A DNA stretch of 64,000 bases, from contig OZ220497.1 in assembly GCA_965116245.1 (NCBI GenBank), positions 2,170,001 through 2,234,000 on the forward strand. The letters are read 5' to 3'. Positions 18,477-26,766 of this stretch are shown here, in pieces; positions within the stretch are counted from its first letter, which is position 1; every line of letters starts with the position of its first letter. Origin of the DNA: Poriferisodalis sp965116245 (lineage in GTDB: Bacteria; Actinomycetota; Acidimicrobiia; Acidimicrobiales; Poriferisodalaceae). The notes under the pieces are model-generated. The model was not told the DNA's origin. It ran no database searches and saw nothing but the letters and a program-made list of their open reading frames with translations. Position numbers and translations under genes: made by a program.

Positions 18477-21026
18477 ATGAGCACACCTAACGCCAACCTT
18501 CACGACACTCTCGGTGACGACGCGACAGCACCGCTTGCGGGTTTGACAGTGCTCGACCTGACTGATCACCGTGGCGAGTTCGGTCCGTGGCTGCTTGGCG
18601 AACTCGGCGCTGACGTGATCAAGGTTGAACCTCCCGGCGGATCGCTGGCTCGCGGATCACTACCGCTGCGATCGGAAGCAACGGCTTCGGATGACTTGCG
18701 CAGTTGGCAGTTCTGCACTTATAACTCCAACAAGCGCTCAATCATGCTCAACCTTGACGACGACACTGACCGTGCCGTGTTTGAAGGCCTCGTAGCTCGG
18801 GCCGATTTTGTTTACGAATCCGGCGTTCCGGGCACACTCGCGCAGGTTGGCTACAGCCACGACAGTCTGCGGGCGCTGAACTCGCAGATTGTGCATGTGC
18901 AGGTCACACCCTTTGGACTGGACGGTCCCCGTAGTGCGAACGCGGCCTCGGAGCTGTCGCTGGCGGCACTCGGTGGTTCCGCGAACATGCAAGGCGTAGC
19001 AGAACGGGCACCGGTGGCGGCCTCAATCCCGCAGGTGTGGCGGCACACCGGTGCCGAAGCTGCCGTGGCGGGTCTGGTAGCTCAAGCCCGCATGCGCTCA
19101 ACCGACCAAGGGCAACACGTTGCCGTTTCGGCTCAAGCGGCTATCACTTGGACTCTTCTGAACGCTATGGAGACCCATGCCATCTGCGGTAGGGACTTCA
19201 GCCGTTCGGGCACCATTGTGAATCTCGCGGCGCCGCTGCAAATGCGCTACCGCACCCAAGATGGGTGGGCCATCGGTGTTGCCCGAGGCGTCGCAACCGG
19301 TCGGCTGCTGGACTGGTACATCGAGGAGGGGCTAGCAGACGAGAGCTGGCGCGCCGAAGACTGGGACACCTACGACCTGCGCGCTTCGCAGGGCGAGCCC
19401 GTCTCCCGCACCTTTGATGAGCTATACGAAGCCATGGTGGCTCTGTGTGAGCGCCACACAAATGCGGAACTACTGCAACGGTCGGTTGAGTTAGGCGAGA
19501 CCATCGCGCCGATCCACACGGTGGCGGACCTGGTTGAATTTGAGCACCTTCAGGCGCGAGACTTCTGGCGCGTAGCCGAGGTACCGGTCACAGCAGGCGC
19601 CCATGAGCCATCGACAGCGTCGGTCCGATGCGCTGGCGGGCCGCTCACCATTGACGGCATCCGCATTGGTAAACGACGGCGTCCACCTCGCCTTGATAGG
19701 CACGGCGCTGAGATACGCCTAGCGGCTGCGCAGGCCGACCAGACCACCCCAGGTGGCGTCGCAGCTCCTGCACCGCTGGCTGCGCCAGTCACTACCACCG
19801 AACCCACCGAGGACGCCGGGCTGCCATTCGCTGGACTCAAAATCGCTGACTTCAGTTGGATCGGAGTGGGCCCCATAACTGCCAAATGCCTTGCCGATCA
19901 CGGTGCCACCGTTGTGCGCATCGAATCCAGTGGACGTATCGATGGCCTGCGAGCGAATCCACCCTTCAAGGACGATGTCATTGAAGTCGACATGGCGCAC
20001 TTCTTTGGCACCTTCAACACGTCTAAGCTCAGCATCGACATCGACCTGAAGACGCCAGCGGGTGTAGAGATTGCCCGCCGAATGATCGCTTGGGCAGACG
20101 TGGTTGTGGAGTCGTGGACGCCGGGCACTTTCGCCCGCAACATCGCCGACGATGCGCTCATTGCCGAGCTGAACCCGAACGCGATAGTCATTCACACGTC
20201 ACTCTTGGCTAGTGGTGGCCCGCTATCGAAGATGGGCGGCTTCGGCTACCACGCTGCTGCCATCGCCGGTTTCTATCCCATAGTGGGATGGTCGGACCTG
20301 CCGCCGGACGGTCCGTATCTGGCCTACACCGACACGATCTCGCCGCGCATCATCACAACCACACTGCTCGCAGCGCTAGATCGTCGCCGCCGCACGGGCC
20401 AGGGCTGCGTCATTGAGGCGGCGCAACTCGAATGCGGTCTGCAGTTTTTGGCGCCTGAACTGGCTGACTACGTCGATAGTGGGACGGTGGCCACCCGCAA
20501 TGGCAATCGAAACCCCATCGCCGCTCCAGCGGGCATATACCAGTGTGCTGGCGACGATAGGTGGTGCGCCATCACCGTTGCCGATGATGAGCAGTGGCAG
20601 GCGCTGGTTGCGACGATGGGCAATCCCCAGTGGGCCCAGGCCGCGGAGTTCTCGTCGCTGCAAGGCCGCCTCGAAGCCCACGACGCTATTGATGCAGAGA
20701 TCTCTGCCTGGACATCAGCTCAGGACGCTGCGGCGCTTGAACGGCGACTGGCAGAAGCGGGGATTGCCGCGGGCATGGTGCAGCGCAGTAGCGACCTGTT
20801 GGCTGACGCCCAGTACCTGCATCGAGGTTTCCACCGTTGGCTGGAACACCCGCGGATGGGCACCGTGCCATATTCCGGCCACCAATATCAGATTGTCGAC
20901 TACGTCCACGGACCGCGATTCGCAGCACCTACGCTTGGCCAACACACGTTCGATGTGCTGAGCGCCGAGCTTGGCCTCACCGACGAGCAGATAGCTGAAG
21001 CCGCCGCCGCAGGAGCACTGGGCTGA
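18477..21026 (+). CDS. double-length fused CaiB/BaiF CoA-transferase
   Basis: An 849-residue fusion of two class III CoA-transferase modules (about 18-430 and 450-840). Module 1 opens LAGLTVLDLTDHRGEFGPWL and module 2 LPFAGLKIADFSWIGVGP. The catalytic Asp expected in a G-x-x-ID-V-S motif is altered in both: module 1 reads GQHVAVSAQ (Ala216 at that position) and module 2 reads CVIEAAQLE (Glu). Module 2 otherwise keeps NGNRNPIAAPAGIYQC, which also occurs almost identically in the CoA-transferase at 9370. The ATG at 18477 is preceded by AGGGAAG. It is divergent from the flavoprotein gene. It may be a pseudo-catalytic fusion or use another nucleophile. Confidence 0.85.
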   Translation: MSTPNANLHDTLGDDATAPLAGLTVLDLTDHRGEFGPWLLGELGADVIKVEPPGGSLARGSLPLRSEATASDDLRSWQFCTYNSNKRSIMLNLDDDTDRAVFEGLVARADFVYESGVPGTLAQVGYSHDSLRALNSQIVHVQVTPFGLDGPRSANAASELSLAALGGSANMQGVAERAPVAASIPQVWRHTGAEAAVAGLVAQARMRSTDQGQHVAVSAQAAITWTLLNAMETHAICGRDFSRSGTIVNLAAPLQMRYRTQDGWAIGVARGVATGRLLDWYIEEGLADESWRAEDWDTYDLRASQGEPVSRTFDELYEAMVALCERHTNAELLQRSVELGETIAPIHTVADLVEFEHLQARDFWRVAEVPVTAGAHEPSTASVRCAGGPLTIDGIRIGKRRRPPRLDRHGAEIRLAAAQADQTTPGGVAAPAPLAAPVTTTEPTEDAGLPFAGLKIADFSWIGVGPITAKCLADHGATVVRIESSGRIDGLRANPPFKDDVIEVDMAHFFGTFNTSKLSIDIDLKTPAGVEIARRMIAWADVVVESWTPGTFARNIADDALIAELNPNAIVIHTSLLASGGPLSKMGGFGYHAAAIAGFYPIVGWSDLPPDGPYLAYTDTISPRIITTTLLAALDRRRRTGQGCVIEAAQLECGLQFLAPELADYVDSGTVATRNGNRNPIAAPAGIYQCAGDDRWCAITVADDEQWQALVATMGNPQWAQAAEFSSLQGRLEAHDAIDAEISAWTSAQDAAALERRLAEAGIAAGMVQRSSDLLADAQYLHRGFHRWLEHPRMGTVPYSGHQYQIVDYVHGPRFAAPTLGQHTFDVLSAELGLTDEQIAEAAAAGALG

Positions 21027-21133
21027 ACGCGGGTAGCTGGTGCCTCCGCCAGCGTGATGACCTAGGGCGGAACCACGGAGATGGAAAACACACGACGCAC
21101 CTGGGAAATCACCGATTGCTGCAACTCCTGGGC

Positions 21134-21139
21134 TATAGT
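21134..21139 (+). promoter_or_regulatory. putative -10 element for the FN3-A gene
   Basis: TATAGT lies 59 bases before the ATG at 21198, which would give a 5' leader of about 50 nt. No convincing -35 box is visible. The arrangement parallels the promoter seen at 37330 ahead of the FN3-C paralogue. Confidence 0.3.
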
Positions 21140-21197
21140 GGCAGCCAGTCAAGTCAGCTCCCTATGCGGGCACCTTAGTTGTGTTAGGAGATTCTAG

Positions 21198-22403
21198 ATG
21201 ACATCGGATAGGTACTCACGTACACAGGCCGCGTCGCTTTGCCCGCCCCCCCCCCCCCCCGATGGTGTTGGCGGGAGTGGCGGTATGAGCGGGCGCGCTG
21301 GCAGGCGGCTCGCGTTGAAACTGTCGGTGTTGGTGAGCTTGCTGGCGGCAAGTCTTGCTTTGGTTGCTAGCCCGGCGTCGGCGAAGAGTTACCCGACTGG
21401 GCCAACTAACGCGCTGGTAACGGTCACTTCTGATGCAACATCGGCGACGGCGACGGTGACGTGGTCTCATACTGAAGGTGACATCCCCTGTCCTACGACA
21501 CGCTTTGGCTTGGCTTGGGCGGTGTTTGATGTAGGGTATGATGAAACAAAGGATAGGGACCCAGTGGATGTGGGTGACTTTGATTTTGTTGCCGTCACTG
21601 CGCCCAAGACCTTTACCAAGACTGGGCTGGTGCCGGAGCGACGCTATTTTGTATACGTCACAAGCCATGGTGACGGTGCCGCGGCGGAAGAGGGGGGACA
21701 GGGGTGTGATGAGGAAGACCGTTGGTCAAACGGAACTGCTGAAGCGTACTTCACCACACCCGCTGCTTCTGCTACCCCTACTACCACGACCTCTACTACG
21801 ACTACTACTACAACAACAACAACTACTACTACTACTACCACTACAACTACAACTACTACAACGACTACCACGACAACTACTACTACGCCGACAACTACTT
21901 CTTCTGCAGCGCCTACTCCTACTACTACAGCTACGACTGCGGCTACTCGGCCGCCTTCGGGTGGTGGCGGTGGCGGCGGCAGTGTTACTACATCGCCGCG
22001 CTCGGGTACACCCACTGCGACTACTAGGCCGGTTGTTCCGTCCAAACCACAACTGTCCGTGCGGGTGGATACCGGGACTGGGACGGTGTATTTGACGTGG
22101 CGAGACCCGGGTGACAGTTCGATCACTAGATACGAGTACCGTCAGCGAGGCTCACGAAGTGAACAGTGGGGGAGTTGGACTTCCGTGCCTGACTCAAATG
22201 CTGCTACCACCAAGTACACGCTTATGGGTGTTACCGGCGACCAGATATGTATCCAGTTACGAGCAGTCAACGCGAACGGTAACAGTCCTCGCTCCACCCA
22301 ATACTGTCTCAGCCTGAAAGATGGCGCGCTTTCAACGGTGAATGGGCAGCGTATAGCAATAGCCATGTTGAGGCTCATAGTCGGCTTGCTCATGCGAGGG
22401 TAG
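21198..22403 (+). CDS. secreted two-domain fibronectin-III protein with Thr-rich linker (FN3-A), poly-C tract in frame
   Basis: A 401-residue exported protein. The ATG at 21198 has a good AGGAG seven bases upstream; codons 15-21 include a 15-C run (6 Pro). A second possible start (ATG 21285) begins MSGRAGRRLALKLSVLV, a classic signal peptide with cleavage after ASPASA (residue 62). FN3 domain 1 spans about 65-165, then a Thr(n) linker from ACN triplets, a Gly-rich patch and FN3 domain 2 at about 275-375 (LSVRVDTGTGTVYLTW). The end, RIAIAMLRLIVGLLMRG, is hydrophobic and may anchor the protein to the membrane. Function is likely surface or extracellular binding. A broken copy lies at 24842 and a paralogue at 37423. 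Confidence 0.8.
   Translation: MTSDRYSRTQAASLCPPPPPPDGVGGSGGMSGRAGRRLALKLSVLVSLLAASLALVASPASAKSYPTGPTNALVTVTSDATSATATVTWSHTEGDIPCPTTRFGLAWAVFDVGYDETKDRDPVDVGDFDFVAVTAPKTFTKTGLVPERRYFVYVTSHGDGAAAEEGGQGCDEEDRWSNGTAEAYFTTPAASATPTTTTSTTTTTTTTTTTTTTTTTTTTTTTTTTTTTTTPTTTSSAAPTPTTTATTAATRPPSGGGGGGGSVTTSPRSGTPTATTRPVVPSKPQLSVRVDTGTGTVYLTWRDPGDSSITRYEYRQRGSRSEQWGSWTSVPDSNAATTKYTLMGVTGDQICIQLRAVNANGNSPRSTQYCLSLKDGALSTVNGQRIAIAMLRLIVGLLMRG
21246..21260 (+). repeat. 15-C homopolymer in FN3-A (candidate phase-variation tract)
   Basis: Fifteen consecutive C lie between the Shine-Dalgarno-supported ATG at 21198 and the signal peptide at 21285. At 15 C the frame is continuous with the FN3 domains; a gain or loss of one C would break it. 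Homopolymer length is also error-prone in sequencing. Confidence 0.8.
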
Positions 22404-22576
22404 GTCAAGATTCCGCTCAACATCTGCCACAACAGCACTCACAGAACACACATCGGCATTGACTCGCCGTAGTCTGGAGTCGTGATAGCCAGCCAAACCT
22501 TGCCCTTGTCGGTGCTGGACTTGGCGACGGTATGCGACGGTGCTACAGTTGAGCTTGAGACTGGGGATGCGAAGCG
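22404..22576 (+). pseudogene. duplicated 3' flank with 5' stub of an LLM oxidoreductase gene
   Basis: Bases 22404 to about 22552 are nearly identical to 27337-27485, the region between the FN3-B copy and the intact LLM gene. The segment includes the first ~23 codons of that gene (GTG at 22484, MIASQTLPLSVLDLATVC), then similarity stops and the frame ends. It is a truncated duplicate and marks the boundary of a segmental duplication. Any promoter that serves the LLM gene would now point at the three-gene operon beginning at 22577. Confidence 0.8.
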
Positions 22577-23002
22577 GTGACTGTGAGCCGAAAGTTAGCG
22601 ACCGCGACAGCGCCAGCGTATGGCGAACCTGAGACGGCTCCGGGGCCGTTGCCCGTGTTGGTGGATGAGGAGGTTCTGCAGCCGCGCTTGGATTGGTTGC
22701 GTGCTTCCTACAGGGCGCAGATCACCACGAAGCTGTACACAGCTACGGTTAATCACGTGTTGCACCAAGCCGCAGAGCTGGAAGCGCTGGTTGAGCGCGG
22801 TAATGCTATGTATGCGACGGAGGTTCGGTGTCCACGCACGATGGGCAGCAATTTTGAGCCTTTTGGGACGGCTGAACAGTCGTTGGAGTGGGATCCGGCT
22901 GATAATCATGATGAGCTGTTTCTGACTCCAGGTATCGTGGCGGTGGCTGCCACGTCAATGGAACCATTCTGGATCAGCCTGGACGCTGGAGATGAAGAGT
23001 GA
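22577..23002 (+). CDS. unknown 141-residue protein, first gene of the MNT-HEPN operon
   Basis: I do not recognise this family. The protein has a Pro/Ala/Thr-rich N-terminus, a helical middle (LDWLRASYRAQITTKLY, then HQAAELEALVERGNAMY), one Cys-Pro turn (VRCPRTMGSNFEPFG) and an acidic C-terminus (DAGDEE). There is no signal peptide or membrane segment. The GTG at 22577 is preceded by GGGGA. Its stop overlaps the next GTG by 4 nt, so it is translationally coupled to the following two genes. In such an operon it could be a partner or antitoxin-like factor, but that is only inference from position. Confidence 0.55.
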   Translation: MTVSRKLATATAPAYGEPETAPGPLPVLVDEEVLQPRLDWLRASYRAQITTKLYTATVNHVLHQAAELEALVERGNAMYATEVRCPRTMGSNFEPFGTAEQSLEWDPADNHDELFLTPGIVAVAATSMEPFWISLDAGDEE

Positions 23003-23247
23003 CAGCCAAGGCAGTCTTGGCGCTTTGTCGCAAAGACGTCTACCAAGCCTGGCAAGCCGACATGATCGGCAAACGCCGCCAGCGCAACCATAACAGTGAC
23101 AGCGGTGGTGAGCGTGGCAGTGGGGGCGCCGCTGCCACGGTCAAGCCACCCAACCAGAGGTCCATAAAGATCCAGCAGCGCCAACAACGACCAAAGAACG
23201 TAGGCATCGCAAGCGAAACAAACGCAATGGCAAGAAGCGCTAAATGA
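22999..23247 (+). CDS. unknown 82-residue basic protein, second gene of the MNT-HEPN operon
   Basis: A small, very basic, low-complexity protein (KRRQRNH, then Gly/Ser, then QRSIKIQQRQQRPKN). It is bounded by a GTGA overlap with the gene before it and an ATGA overlap with the MNT-HEPN gene after it, which is the main reason to believe it. The family is unknown. An antisense frame over the same bases (about 22906-23304) would encode two hydrophobic segments, so either strand could be the coding one. If real, it could bind nucleic acid, or be a disordered partner; neither is shown. Confidence 0.4.
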   Translation: MTAKAVLALCRKDVYQAWQADMIGKRRQRNHNSDSGGERGSGGAAATVKPPNQRSIKIQQRQQRPKNVGIASETNAMARSAK

Positions 23248-24344
23248 CGGTATTGATGGTCGACGTGGCGGCACCATCAGTAGCCGACGCTCGGCGGGCT
23301 GCAAGGCCGCTGTTGGAAACAGGCGCGGAAGAGGTGTGGCTGTTCGGGTCTGTAGCTCGCGGCGAAGCCACAGAGCGCAGCGATATTGATTTGTTGGTGC
23401 TATTCGCCGATATTGATTACAGCAAACGTCACGAACTGCGACGTCGGTTGGAGTCAGCCGCCGCCGAAGCGGTCGATAGCCGCTGGCCAGTGCAAGTGTT
23501 CGTCACCGACCGGCCCGAATGGAAGGCTCGCAGTGAGCGAGTTCGTAGTTCTTTTGAGTATCGAATTGGTTGTTCGGAGCTTATTCGGGTTGGGGATGCT
23601 GGTTGCCGTGGCGGGGTGCGTTGGAACAAACCGATGGAGCGACCAGTGAACGACCTTGATGAGGCATTGTCGAAGTTTGACGACGAGATTCTGTCTGAGC
23701 TGATCAGACTTCAGCGTGACACTGTTCCTGGCGAAACGGAAACTAGTGAACACTATTCGACGCAAAGGAGAGAGAACGCTCGGTTATGGCGTATGGTGGA
23801 CATGTCCTCGACTGCGGAGTTGATGGTGGAGAAGTCAATCAAGAACCTGGCGGCGTGGCATCGGGAAGTGCCACCGTCGGAACGCGAGCTACGGACCGCT
23901 GGTCACGACATCGGTGCGTGCCTGGGTTTGTTACCGACAAGTGTGCGTTTAGGTGTCAGTGAGATAGTGAACTCGTTGAATTTTGACCTTGGGACTATGT
24001 CGTCGATGCGCGTCAAAAGAACCTACCCTGATGACAAGTTGGTGTTGCAGACGATTGCTGATCGGGTTGCGGATAATTTTGTGATGGCCGCGCTGGAAGT
24101 CACGGCGATCCTTCATTGGGATCTGGCGGCAGCTATTGGGCCGCATGACGACGCATTCGGGGAAGTTAGTTCGGAGTGGCGAGCGGTCAGCGAAATGATC
24201 GGGCAGCGAGATGTTCGGACTGGTGAGTCAGCACAGAGCCCATATCAAGAACGTGTTGTGGAGCTGAGCGGACGTAAGAGTCTTCTTGACGCAGGCCCTG
24301 AGCGTCCGTTGCGTCTAAGCCTAGACATCACAGGAGAGCTATAG
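23244..24344 (+). CDS. MNT-HEPN fusion protein (nucleotidyltransferase plus HEPN)
   Basis: A 366-residue protein. Residues ~10-110 are a minimal nucleotidyltransferase of the pol-beta superfamily: GSVARGEATERSDIDLLV gives the GS motif and the DxD pair, and VFVTD supplies a plausible third Asp. Residues ~180-300 match the HEPN domain (KSIKNLAAWH, then RTAGHDIGACLGLLP and RVKRTYPDDKLV), including an R-x6-H spacing in RELRTAGH. In most genomes these domains form two-gene toxin-antitoxin modules in which the MNT modifies the HEPN RNase; here they are one chain. It is coupled by ATGA to the 82-residue gene. The C-terminus runs into an ISL3 remnant at 24345, so the native end may be lost. Confidence 0.7.
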   Translation: MTVLMVDVAAPSVADARRAARPLLETGAEEVWLFGSVARGEATERSDIDLLVLFADIDYSKRHELRRRLESAAAEAVDSRWPVQVFVTDRPEWKARSERVRSSFEYRIGCSELIRVGDAGCRGGVRWNKPMERPVNDLDEALSKFDDEILSELIRLQRDTVPGETETSEHYSTQRRENARLWRMVDMSSTAELMVEKSIKNLAAWHREVPPSERELRTAGHDIGACLGLLPTSVRLGVSEIVNSLNFDLGTMSSMRVKRTYPDDKLVLQTIADRVADNFVMAALEVTAILHWDLAAAIGPHDDAFGEVSSEWRAVSEMIGQRDVRTGESAQSPYQERVVELSGRKSLLDAGPERPLRLSLDITGEL

Positions 24345-24828
24345 CGTCTCTTCCGGTTTTGGATTCTGCGGCGGCATTCATCCAGGCGAGTGTTAGTGAG
24401 CTTGTGAACATGGAAGTGATCTGCGACTTGGGTGGCGTGCGCCAGCATCGTGTCGAACACTTGGCGGTAAGGGCCTGACAGGTCAAGCGTCGCCCATTGG
24501 ATCGCGCCCAGCCATTCAACAGGCCGCTGCGCGAGCCACTCAGCCGGTTTGGTTGAGTCGCGGGCTTCAACCACGTCTAGGAGCTGTCCAGCGGCGACAT
24601 CAACGATTTGAGTCGACCACTGCTGGGTACCGAACCGGCCCGTGCGGGCCCCTAGTGTTTCGTCCATCCCGATCGCTTCGACATCGCCGAACCGGTTCGG
24701 GTCGTCGATTAGCACTTCGCCGCAGGCGACTACGGCGTCCATCACAGCATCCCAGCTTGCCCTCGCTCACCTGCGATGTCACGCACCGGACGTCCCTGCT
24801 GCCCTACCTGGTCGGTGGCCCACCGTCC
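24345..24828 (-). pseudogene. ISL3-family transposase remnant, truncated and frameshifted
   Basis: On the minus strand the remnant reads GRWATDQVGQQGRPVRDIAGE, then after a frameshift near 24765 ASWDAVMDAVVACG, GMDETLGARTG, DLSGPYRQVFDTMLAHA, DHFHVHKL and LDECRRRIQN. This is the helix-turn-helix and the first part of the DDE domain of an ISL3-type transposase. It is a different lineage from the complete element at 25409. Both ends are missing: the 3' end stops at the MNT-HEPN stop codon and the 5' end stops at the adapter-like 13-mer. Confidence 0.75.
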
Positions 24829-24841
24829 AGATCGGAAGAGC
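24829..24841 (+). other. 13-mer identical to the Illumina adapter core at a sequence junction
   Basis: AGATCGGAAGAGC equals the first 13 bases of the standard TruSeq-type adapter. It sits exactly between the ISL3 remnant and the start of FN3-B homology. By chance such a match is expected about 0.002 times in 64 kb on both strands. A false assembly join is the simplest reading. Confidence 0.75.
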
Positions 24842-25049
24842 CCCTTTACCAAGACTGGGATGGAGCTGGAGAGACGCTATAGGGTAACGGTCGATAGCTA
24901 TGGTGACGGTGCCGCGGCGGAAGAGGGGGGACAGGGGTGTGATGAGGAAGACCGTTGGTCAAACGGAACTGCTGAAGCGTACTTCACCACACCCGCTGCT
25001 TCTGCTACCCCTACTACCACGACCTCTACTACGACTACTACTACAACAA

Positions 25050-25057
25050 CAACAACT
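25050..25057 (+). repeat. left 8-bp target-site duplication of the ISL3 element
   Basis: CAACAACT immediately precedes the left end (ggcccttcgcg). The same octamer follows the right end at 26759-26766. Eight bases is the usual ISL3 duplication length; the ACN-repeat context makes a chance match possible. Confidence 0.6.
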
Positions 25058-26758
25058 GGCCCTTCGCGTTTTTTGGGGGTGGGGGTGTTGGGTTCGGTGG
25101 GTTGAGGTTAGATGAGTAGGATGCTGCGTGCTTCGAAGTTGATGATTTGGGTGAAGCCGTGGGCTGTGCGGCGTAGGACTTGGAGCAGGTTGTTGGCGCG
25201 GTCGATGCGGCCGTTGGAGGGTCGGCTGGTGTGGTGCCAGTTCAGGATTTCGGGGTACCAGTTGACGAGTGTGTCGACAGTTTCGTCGAACTCGGGTATG
25301 TCGCCGGTGCTGTAGAGGTCACAGAACCGGTCGAGTGCTTCTAGGGCGCCTTGGTGGTCGTCGGCGAGGTACAGGTTGTGCAGCTCAGCGAGAGCGTCCC
25401 ATGCTGTTGGCCCTTCGCGTTTTTTGGGGGTGGGGGTGTTGGGTTCGGTGGGTTGAGGTTAGATGAGTAGGATGCTGCGTGCTTCGAAGTTGATGATTTG
25501 GGTGAAGCCGTGGGCTGTGCGGCGTAGGACTTGGAGCAGGTTGTTGGCGCCTTCGATGCGGCCGTTGGAGGGGCGGCTGGTGTGGTGCCAGTTCAAGATT
25601 TCGGGGTACCAGTTGACGAGCGTGTCGACAGTTTCGTCGAACTCGGGTATGTCGCCGGTGCTGTAGAGGTCACAGAACCGGTCGAGTGCTTCTAGGGCGC
25701 CTTGGTGGTCGTCGGCGAGGTACAGGTTGTGCAACTCACCGAGAGCGTCCCACGCTGTTTTCAGTCTGGGGTGAGCGGCGAAGAGCCGGTGGAGTCGTTC
25801 GTGTTCAGCCGCGCTGAGTTTGTCGGGCCGTTTCAACAGCAAGAAGCGTGCCCGGAACACGTCAGGATCGAACCTGGGCTTGACACCATCTGGTCGGCGT
25901 TGAATGTCACGTCTAACCGCAACCAGGCCGTTTTGGAACCATCTGATGACATGGAACCGGTCCAGCACGTGACGGGCGTGACCGATGTGCTGGCGTATCG
26001 CTTCGGTGTAAGCAGTTGAGCCGTCAGACACCACAGTGTGCACACCGCGGCACCAGCGGCGCCCCTGGGCAGCGAAAAACGCTGTAAGTGCGGCTTTGTT
26101 GCGGTGCGCGACCATAGCCAGCACCTCACCGGTATCACCGTTCACTAGTACGGTTACGTAGCGGTGGCGGCGCTGTATGGACGTCTCATCCACCAACAAC
26201 AACCCGCAACGCTGCCGGCGGCGGTTACGCGCCACCCCACCCGCATAGGCGCGCACGAGCGTCATGATCGTGTGCCAGCTCAGCCCGTAACGGCGAGCCA
26301 CCGCGCTAATGGTCATGTCACGCGCGTCGGTGACTAGCTGACGCGCTAAGCGTGCTGTGAGGCGACCCTCAAATGTTGCGTTGTGCTCACTGAACCGCAA
26401 ACCGCAGGCGTCGCAGATCAAGCGGCGCCGTTTCCACACCAACGTCACCGAACGACCAGAACTATCCAGATCACGAACTTTCACATCGCGGCGGTCATGC
26501 ACCCTCCCACAACACTTCCCGCAACTCGGGCACAGCGGGCGACGCTCACTTGATTGAACCACTACCACCAGCTCATCGGGCGCGTCAACCAACACCGCGA
26601 TCACCTCAACATGCGGCAACCACAACCGCGAACAAATAGCATCCTCCACCATCGAGGCCCTCCAGGGAACGGCGTTCTCCAAACACCGATCCCCCCACGG
26701 CCTCGACCCCTACACAGGGACCCTCAACCCACCCCACCCCCCAAAAACGCGAAGCCTC
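25058..26758 (-). mobile_element. ISL3-family insertion: 351-bp end fragment plus complete copy
   Basis: The left end ggcccttcgcg occurs twice, at 25058 and 25409. Bases 25058-25408 duplicate 25409-25759 with about 8 mismatches. The complete copy is 25409-26758 (1350 bp). The right end, read inward, is gaggcttcgcgttttt, matching the left inverted repeat except at three of the first four bases. An 8-bp direct repeat flanks the outermost ends (25050-25057 and 26759-26766). The two left ends are too divergent to be a plain assembly duplication; recombination between two IS variants would explain the structure. Confidence 0.8.
25459..26682 (-). CDS. ISL3-family transposase, intact
   Basis: A 407-residue DDE transposase. 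It has the N-terminal zinc-finger of the family (CPSCGKCCGR and CDACGLRF), a helix-turn-helix (ISAVARRYGLSWHTIMTLV), and the catalytic acids in VDETS, VVSDGS and GRIEGANN. It ends in the usual RTAHGFTQIINFEARSILLI-like tail (shown in pieces: RTAHGFTQ, ARSILLI). No frameshift or stop is seen, so it may be active. It is inserted antisense to FN3-B. A 351-bp fragment of a related copy repeats its 3' end next door. Confidence 0.92.
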   Translation of the reverse strand: MENAVPWRASMVEDAICSRLWLPHVEVIAVLVDAPDELVVVVQSSERRPLCPSCGKCCGRVHDRRDVKVRDLDSSGRSVTLVWKRRRLICDACGLRFSEHNATFEGRLTARLARQLVTDARDMTISAVARRYGLSWHTIMTLVRAYAGGVARNRRRQRCGLLLVDETSIQRRHRYVTVLVNGDTGEVLAMVAHRNKAALTAFFAAQGRRWCRGVHTVVSDGSTAYTEAIRQHIGHARHVLDRFHVIRWFQNGLVAVRRDIQRRPDGVKPRFDPDVFRARFLLLKRPDKLSAAEHERLHRLFAAHPRLKTAWDALGELHNLYLADDHQGALEALDRFCDLYSTGDIPEFDETVDTLVNWYPEILNWHHTSRPSNGRIEGANNLLQVLRRTAHGFTQIINFEARSILLI

Positions 26759-26766
26759 CAACAACT
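26759..26766 (+). repeat. right 8-bp target-site duplication of the ISL3 element
   Basis: CAACAACT, identical to 25050-25057, resumes the FN3-B Thr linker directly after the right inverted repeat. Confidence 0.6.

Noticed and set aside
21781..21905. Dense ACN triplet repeat that might be a CRISPR-like or structural array
   Set aside because: It is a simple Thr-codon run inside the FN3-A frame, without spacers or fixed unit length.
22906..23304. Antisense frame with two hydrophobic segments (possible membrane protein)
   Set aside because: It opposes the three-gene operon, which has matched 4-nt overlaps at both ends of the middle gene. Kept only as an alternative in that entry.
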